Assembly: GCA_036346225.1 (NCBI GenBank)
Contig: JARFIW010001670.1
Span: 4,402,001 to 4,466,000, forward strand
Direction of reading: 5' to 3'
DNA: 64,000 bases
DNA from: Platerodrilus igneus
Taxonomy: Eukaryota; Arthropoda; Insecta; Coleoptera; Lycidae
Part shown: positions 58,722-64,000 of the stretch, in pieces
Position numbering within the stretch: the stretch's first letter is position 1
How the letters are laid out: each line of letters starts with the position of its first letter
Made by a program: the position numbers and the translations under genes
The notes under the pieces: model-generated
Seen by the model: only the letters and a program-made list of their open reading frames with translations
Database searches by the model: none
Told to the model about the DNA's origin: nothing

Positions 58722-59597
58722 TTAATAACGAATCAATACCAGGGATTTTCTTACGTTCGTCAACAATGCTAAGCTCAAATTGCTCCTAGTAACTACATCT
58801 AATTTCTGTAGTAACATATTAACCAATAACAAATTCAATTGTTCCTCCTGGTCAGGCAATAAAGCTTTGAGCGCGGCCCAATTTTCATTAAATTGGTCCA
58901 CCAATCCCTTCATCGTGGAGGGTGAACGATCAGAAATATTTTGTATCTTATACAAATTACGAAGATAATTATTAGCAATTAATCTAATATTAAAATATCT
59001 ATCATTTAATATCTTCAAGGCAATAGGGTAATTGGCTGCTGTCACCTTTAAACTTTTATAAGAGAGGCGGGTTCAGATTCTAAATGCATGACCAAGAAAT
59101 GGAATTTTCTACATCGGATAATTTCCATTACTATCAATTAAACTTTTAAATAATTCCATAAACGATTGATACTCGGAAATATCTCCAGTAAAAACCTTTA
59201 ATTTAATAGATGGAAGCTTTAAATGTGGTTGATCAGTAGTATCACAAGATTCCACTTCTTTAACACCTAGAGCTTTATCTAATAACCTAACTAAATTTCG
59301 ATGCTTTGTTCGAATTGAGTAGGAAATATCATCAAAAGTTTCTGTTAAAGAATGAACTTTATCCACTAAATTATCGGGAATACCTGACTTCACTATACGC
59401 GTTTGATAATCACAAAATCGCTCTCTAACGTCGGTGAAGTCTTCCGCGCGTATTATGCAATTTTCGATTTCTTCCCTTATACCTGAACTTTCAGCAGCTT
59501 GCATTAAATCCAGTAATTTCACACTGGGTTTAATCAAACTTTCCAGCGTTTCAATACCCTCTTCAAGCTTAGGCATTATTAATAATAAATAAAGCAA
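58722..59597 (-). pseudogene. gag: BEL/Pao Gag (DUF1759 type)
   Basis: First segment 59597-59109 starts near MPKLEEGIETLESLIKPS and is alpha-helical in composition. It reaches LPSIKLKVFTGDISEYQSFM, the LP.I.L..F.GD...W.SF pattern of the DUF1759 Gag domain. The second segment, 59045-58722, continues it (NYPIALKILNDRYFN, then LDVVTRSNLSLALL) after a break near 59050-59105. Gag forms the particle that packages the element RNA. The upstream start MLYLLLI is probably not used; the methionine of MPKLEEG is the better start. Confidence 0.85.
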
Positions 59598-59920
59598 TAA
59601 TCCAAATTTAAACTATAATAAATCAAATATTGATATGCAATAAACTAATGCGCGTAAATTATTAAAATCTCCGCAATGTAAACAAACACGCATCACCTCC
59701 CAAATGGCATGTAACCCGCAAATAACGTCAAAACACGAAGCAAGGTTAGAACGGAATGCCGAGGAAATACGAAGATTTACGATTGCGTACAAAACAACCA
59801 AGTACAAATTAACTTGACCCTTGTACTAGATTTCGAGGAAAATGAACCTAAAATAATCGATATTTAACAGATGTGCGCTCAGTCAAACACATCGCCGGTT
59901 TAAACGATAACAAACCAGAT

Positions 59921-59936
59921 GCGGCCGAAGTGACCA
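59921..59936 (-). promoter_or_regulatory. Primer-binding site of the BEL/Pao element
   Basis: On the minus strand TGGTCACTTCGGCCGC lies two bases after the 5' LTR end. TGG fits the CCA end of a tRNA; I cannot name the tRNA. Confidence 0.6.
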
Positions 59937-59938
59937 AC

Positions 59939-60442
59939 TATACGGGTTTTATATACTTTCCACGATATAGAAATTTTAAGTAGGACTGTAATTACATAGG
60001 ATTTTCAACAACTAAATAAAATAAAATATTCAGAGTTGGAGACAATGCAAACAATTGGTTTCTATATAATAAAGAAAACAAACACTCACCTTTGTCCTTC
60101 CAGTAGACTTGCATATACGAGCGCTCGTTTTGTGGACACATGGACAGCAACCGTGAATTGCCTGTTCTTTAATATACAGCTATAAACCAAAATACACTGA
60201 CTCCAAATCACACAGTAACCACTACATAGGTTACATACAATAAAAAGACGGTACACACATTTAAACCGTCAATAATATATTTTACATGTTGCTTCCACCA
60301 AGTATGGAAAGTGACTCTTATTTTAAAAATACCAAAAGAGTGGTAATACATTATCACTAACATATATCGGAATTATTCGCGAACTAACCTATTATTACCG
60401 ATCCGACCAATATACCGGATTTATACGCGAGTTAATCGAACA
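59939..60442 (-). mobile_element. BEL/Pao 5' LTR
   Basis: 504 bp and uninterrupted. It differs from the left LTR at a few positions, including the final CA, changed to TA here. It holds the likely promoter for the element RNA. Confidence 0.92.
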
Positions 60443-61204
60443 CAACTTATTACCGGAAACCATCGCAACTTTATAAATATCTACATTACTGAAAAACCTA
60501 TCATTCAAACGTGGCGTATTTTATAATTAAATATTTTTCAGCACGAGGATATCTAATTATACAAAGGCATTACGCAATTTATTTAAATTTTTTACCGAGA
60601 CTGAAATTTAAAACCTTTTAGTATACTAAAACTTTATATTTAGACAATCTTATTGTATAAATTATAAAGGAAACTTTGATGCAACTACTATAACAAAACG
60701 GTAGACTGAAAACTGCAACTCTATAATTAAACATTTAAAGTAACTAAACAATACAATTGAAAGGAAGCATACTTATGCACTTATGTATTACAATACCTAC
60801 GGAGACGGAGACTGAATTAATCAGCAGAACGGAAATAAAATAAAATTATAACTAGCACAATAAAACGTACAAAGTACAACGCAGTTATTCCAATAAATTA
60901 AACCGCATAGAAACCTTTCAGAAAGTTAAAACCCACGACAACTTTAACATCCGCGAAGAATAAATAAACGAATTCAAGGCAACAGCAACTAATCAGACAT
61001 TACCCAGCACAAATCCCGCAATTTAATTATAACACCATATAACTACGTATAAAAAATAAGTAAAGTGATTCCTTAAATAACCCAACACAATTCAAACTGA
61101 AAAATTACCAAACCAAACCGCGAAATAAATCTCAGTTTTTCAAAAACTTAAAATTAATTAAAACCGAAAGTAACTATTAATTATTAGAACAACCCTTAAC
61201 AATC
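60443..61204 (+). other. Leader of the 17.6-like element, second half
   Basis: Starts with the target duplication copy CAACT and runs to the gag start. AT-rich with no ORF. Together with 49276-49978 it forms a leader of about 1.46 kb. Confidence 0.6.
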
Positions 61205-62360
61205 ATGAGTTCAGATATAAAAATTTACCTCGAAAGTATATCTCAACTCAACGGAGAGCAGCCAATATAAAGAAATTTCATTACCACGTTCGAAATATTT
61301 TTGAAAATCTTCTACAAACCAGGAGATAACAAATGCAATGTACTACTTTTACGCCTAATATTAAGTAAACTGACCGGACTGGCACTAACGCTAATAGCCA
61401 GCCGAGATGATTTAGAACAGTGGGAGGACTTTAAACGCATATTAATTGCATATTTCGGCGACCAACGCAACATCAAATGTCTTATCCGCGACCTAATAAA
61501 CCTAAGAATGGAAAGTAACCAATCCCCGTATCAATTCGGAATGAAATGCCAAGACGTAAAAAGTTTAATTTAAACAAAACTAAAAATCGAAGAACCCCAC
61601 TAAAATATCCGCCTATTAAAAACAAAAATGTATGACGAAATGGCACTGAACACCTACATAAACGCGTTACCAGGACGACTATCAGATAAAATAAGATTCC
61701 AACATTCCCAAGATTTAGAAGAAGCCATGAATATGATTATAAAGAAAGAAAACGTAATGTATTATTGAAACAGATTATACAACTCCAACGCGAATAAAAG
61801 TTATTCACCAATTAAAACCATACAAGCAGCGAAACAAACATCCACCCAGCTAAAATTTACACCATTCAATGCACAAAAGAACCAACCGCAAAGTAATAAC
61901 TCAAATTTTAATAACACAAATTTTACCAAATGGTTTAAACAATTTTCAAAACCAACGTTCAACTCAAATTTAACAGAATCCACATTTCCACCAAGATTTA
62001 ACCAAAACTTAAACCAACAGACACGCATTCAGCGCAAACCCCATTAGAAACACACCGATGATAAATAATAATAACAACCCTAACAGTTATTATAAACCAA
62101 CTCCCTTGGACACCTCATCTGGTAACACCAGACAAAATACAAAAATATCGCAAATCCGACCAAGCCATAACCAAAAACGAAACTTTACCTCAGAAGAACT
62201 GTTTAACCAAGAAGTAGAAGAACCTAAGGATGAATCCAATCATTTAGAGACTTACGAACATAACGATCCTTGTGAAAACTACAGAGGACGAAGAAGAAAA
62301 CGCGTGCTCAAATTTTCAGAGAAACCAATTTATAAACCACCAAACAATCAATTTAAATAA
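61205..62360 (+). pseudogene. gag: gag of the 17.6-like element
   Basis: Starts at ATG 61205 (MSSDIKIYLES). An in-frame stop follows near 61268, then the frame continues with FLKIFYKPGDNKCNVLLLRL and WEDFKRILIAYFGDQRN, the Gag pattern of 17.6-type elements. Further stops lie near 61571, 61601 and 61766. The last part is rich in Asn and Gln (61880-62040). A frame change near 62050 leads to an acidic segment (EELFNQEVEEPKDESNHLET) and a basic end (62280-62350). No zinc knuckle is seen, as is usual for this group. It would be the capsid protein; the stops make it nonfunctional. Confidence 0.8.
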
Positions 62361-63310
62361 TATCAATCAACAAGTATTGCCCTACATAGAAATATTCCAT
62401 GCAGAATTTAAATTACTAATCGATACCGGATCCTGGAAAACACTAAGTAGCTCTCGAACCGTGAAGAAACATTATTTAAATTTTGTAGAGAGAGAACTCT
62501 TTAAAATTAAAACAGCCCATCAAACGACACTACAGCAATTCATAGCTAACATACCCCTACCAAAAACTTTCAACGTGAAAATAAAACACAAATTTTGTAT
62601 TTTCGAATTCAACGATAAATACGACGGACTAATAGGATTGGACCTTCTAAGAAAATTAGGAGCCAACATTGATATAAAAAACCGTTTATTAAGAACAAAA
62701 CACGGACAAATCCTCATTAAATTTCAAAATACCCAAACCGGGCAAAAATACACTATAGAACCCCTTACCCAAAAAAAAAATTAAAATCCCAGTAAATTCA
62801 AAAAACGACGTAGGAATTATAAATCACATAACATTTCAACAAAGAGTAGAAACCCCCACAGCACTAGTACAAATAAAAGATAATTATGCCACTACAACGA
62901 TTCTAAACTCAAATAACTACCCCGTAGAACTATCACTAACAAACCCAATTAACCTAAAAGAATTAAATTTTAACGAAATGGAAATAGACGAAAATTTAGA
63001 AAACGATTACAACCCCGTAGAACACGACAAAATGTTAAGAGAAGATTTAAGTAACATTTGCTTCAACACATACATTAATAAAGAAGAGCAAAGAGCAATT
63101 AAAAACTTATGTTTTGAATACTGCGATATATTCCATTGTGAAGGAATACCCTTAACCTTTACCAATACAGTTAAACATAATATAGAACTATTAGACAACA
63201 AACCAATTTTTACAAAAGCATACAGATTACCTCAGACAAGCCAAGAAGAAACCGATATACAAGTAGCAAATCAGATTACTAAGATTAACTTACAAGAAGG
63301 AAAACATCAC
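62344..63310 (+). pseudogene. pol: pol of the 17.6-like element: protease and RT start
   Basis: The retroviral-type aspartic protease shows FKLLIDTGSW near 62405-62434, with DTG intact, and YDGLIGLDLLRKLG near 62620-62660. A frameshift at the A-run near 62769-62781 breaks the frame. The next segment contains LTFTNTVKHNIELLDNKPIF and TKAYRLPQ, the stretch just before RT in 17.6-like Pol. The RT itself stops after ETDIQVANQI near 63285 at a deletion. No RT catalytic motif, RNase H or integrase core is present. Confidence 0.82.
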
Positions 63311-63742
63311 CAATTTAATGTCATACGCACTAATCGCGCACAACAATACGATCCACTCATTAACAAATTTTACACCCCTAGAATTAACATTAGAACATTC
63401 AGATTCTCGCAACCCTTACGACATACATTATAACAAAGAAGTATATCAGCAATATGCTAAAGATCGCAAAGAGAGACTAGAAATAACTTACGATAAAGTA
63501 AAAGATAAACTAGATAACGACAAAGAACGTATCACCACAACCCGCAATAAGAATACCAACGCAAATAAATGTTTAATAGGACAAACCGTATACGAGAAAA
63601 ATTTCCAAAGTAAACGACACAAAACGCCACCCAAAAATTTAGGACCGTTTAAAATTAAGAGAATATCGGACACAAATATAGCCGTAGTAGACAACGGCAA
63701 GATAATAAAATACATTCATTTGAAAAATCTAGACACCCTGTA
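63311..63742 (+). pseudogene. Integrase C-terminus of the 17.6-like element
   Basis: Open from ATG 63318: MSYALIAHNNTIHSLTNFTP, then a Lys/Glu-rich segment, then GQTVYEKN and LGPFKIKRI. This is the end of the integrase domain and its C-terminal GPF-type module. It is joined to the RT start by a deletion of probably more than 2 kb. The frame is one base off from the upstream part. Confidence 0.8.
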
Positions 63743-63751
63743 ATTTTAGAT

Positions 63752-64000
63752 AGACAATCATCACCCTTACCGTCAATATCCGCCCAGGTAGAACGGACAA
63801 CGATATATTAATTGAAGATATGAAAAACAACCCCGGTATACTACCAATAAAATTGGGAAGTATGCAAAATACAATAGACTATTGGAGGTTCGCACAAAAA
63901 TTCGATTTAACAGAATTAAAACAAGAATCTCAAACAATCAAAGACAACTATTATCGATTAAAACAATCAATGGACACAGCCAAATTCGGAAAGGAATACG
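63752..64000 (+). CDS. env: Env-like ORF of the 17.6-like element (partial)
   Basis: An open frame runs from just after a TAG at 63749 to the window end. The first ATG is at 63820. Its position right after pol and the sequence style (NPGILPIKLGSMQ, then a charged helical segment with YWRFAQKFDLTEL) fit the N-terminus of the errantivirus envelope protein, which is related to baculovirus F proteins. No signal peptide is seen in the visible part, although Env is normally made from a spliced RNA and could begin upstream. Only about 80 codons are visible, so integrity cannot be judged. Confidence 0.6.

Larger units (their letters stand above)
49979..60442 (-). mobile_element. BEL/Pao LTR retrotransposon (nested)
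   Basis: Minus-strand element with ~504 bp LTRs. The right LTR is 59939-60442. The left LTR is 49979-54336, split by a LINE. Left LTR ends are TG and CA, and the target duplication is CAACC (49974) and CAACT (60443). A purine tract, GGTGGGCGGAA, lies immediately before the 3' LTR on the minus strand, as required for plus-strand priming. Gag-pol domains follow the usual Pao order, but with frameshifts. Confidence 0.92.
48732..64000 (+). mobile_element. 17.6/297-like Gypsy element (errantivirus type), nested and deleted
   Basis: An insect endogenous retroelement with LTR, tRNA-Ser-like primer site, leader, gag, protease, start of RT, end of integrase and the start of an env-like ORF at the window edge. 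The leader is interrupted by the BEL/Pao element 49979-60442. RT, RNase H and the integrase core are deleted near 63285. Stops in gag and a poly-A frameshift in pol show it is defective. The right end lies outside the window. Confidence 0.8.

Overview
The window looks like intergenic, repeat-dense DNA from an insect or closely related arthropod nuclear genome. It is AT-rich. I recognise no intact host gene. Every coding signal I can name belongs to a transposable element, most of them broken. The host call rests on element types: a BEL/Pao element, an envelope-bearing Gypsy element of the 17.6/297 (errantivirus) type with a tRNA-Ser-like primer site, piggyBac, IS630/mariner-type elements, Penelope-like elements, an RTE-type LINE and a tRNA-derived SINE. 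The species cannot be named from the sequence.

Layout. 1-1500: inverted-repeat elements of the IS630/mariner kind, one enclosing a transposase N-terminal fragment, then a TA microsatellite. 1500-3010: a deleted LINE tail and a piggyBac transposase pseudogene. 3213-3949: two SINE copies head to head. 6770-8030: a mariner-type transposase pseudogene and a third SINE. 11619-14167: a complete IS630/mariner-type element with ~500 bp terminal inverted repeats and a TA target duplication. 14411-15200: a Penelope-like pseudogene. 15640-16719: a solo LTR split by a 497 bp near-perfect palindrome with hammerhead-ribozyme-like motifs. 18150-18760: a SINE and a second Penelope fragment. 18765-25556: a ~515 bp dimeric satellite. 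It is interrupted by a solo LTR and an unclassified insertion, and part of it is copied as a ~1.97 kb inverted duplication (22022-23991 and 25557-27527).

26655-44338 holds two related minus-strand Gypsy elements. Element A (26655-~32480) keeps a 3' LTR and an RNase H/integrase segment joined to deleted-element sequence. Element B (35109-44338) has both LTRs, a primer site and AAGG target duplications, but almost no pol. B carries a 3.5 kb unclassified insertion and a solo LTR. 44690-45465: a LINE RNase H fragment, a tRNA-like sequence and a fifth SINE.

48732-64000 is a three-level nest. A plus-strand 17.6-like element (LTR, primer site, gag, protease, deleted pol, start of env) was interrupted in its leader by a minus-strand BEL/Pao element (49979-60442). 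The 3' LTR of that element was in turn split by a plus-strand RTE-type LINE (50117-53957). Almost every ORF carries frameshifts or stops, so none of these elements looks autonomous now. The features of most interest are structural: the palindrome with ribozyme-like cores, an LTR-terminal hairpin whose loop is flipped between the two LTRs of one element, the large inverted duplication, the dimeric satellite, and the chimeric and deleted retroelements.
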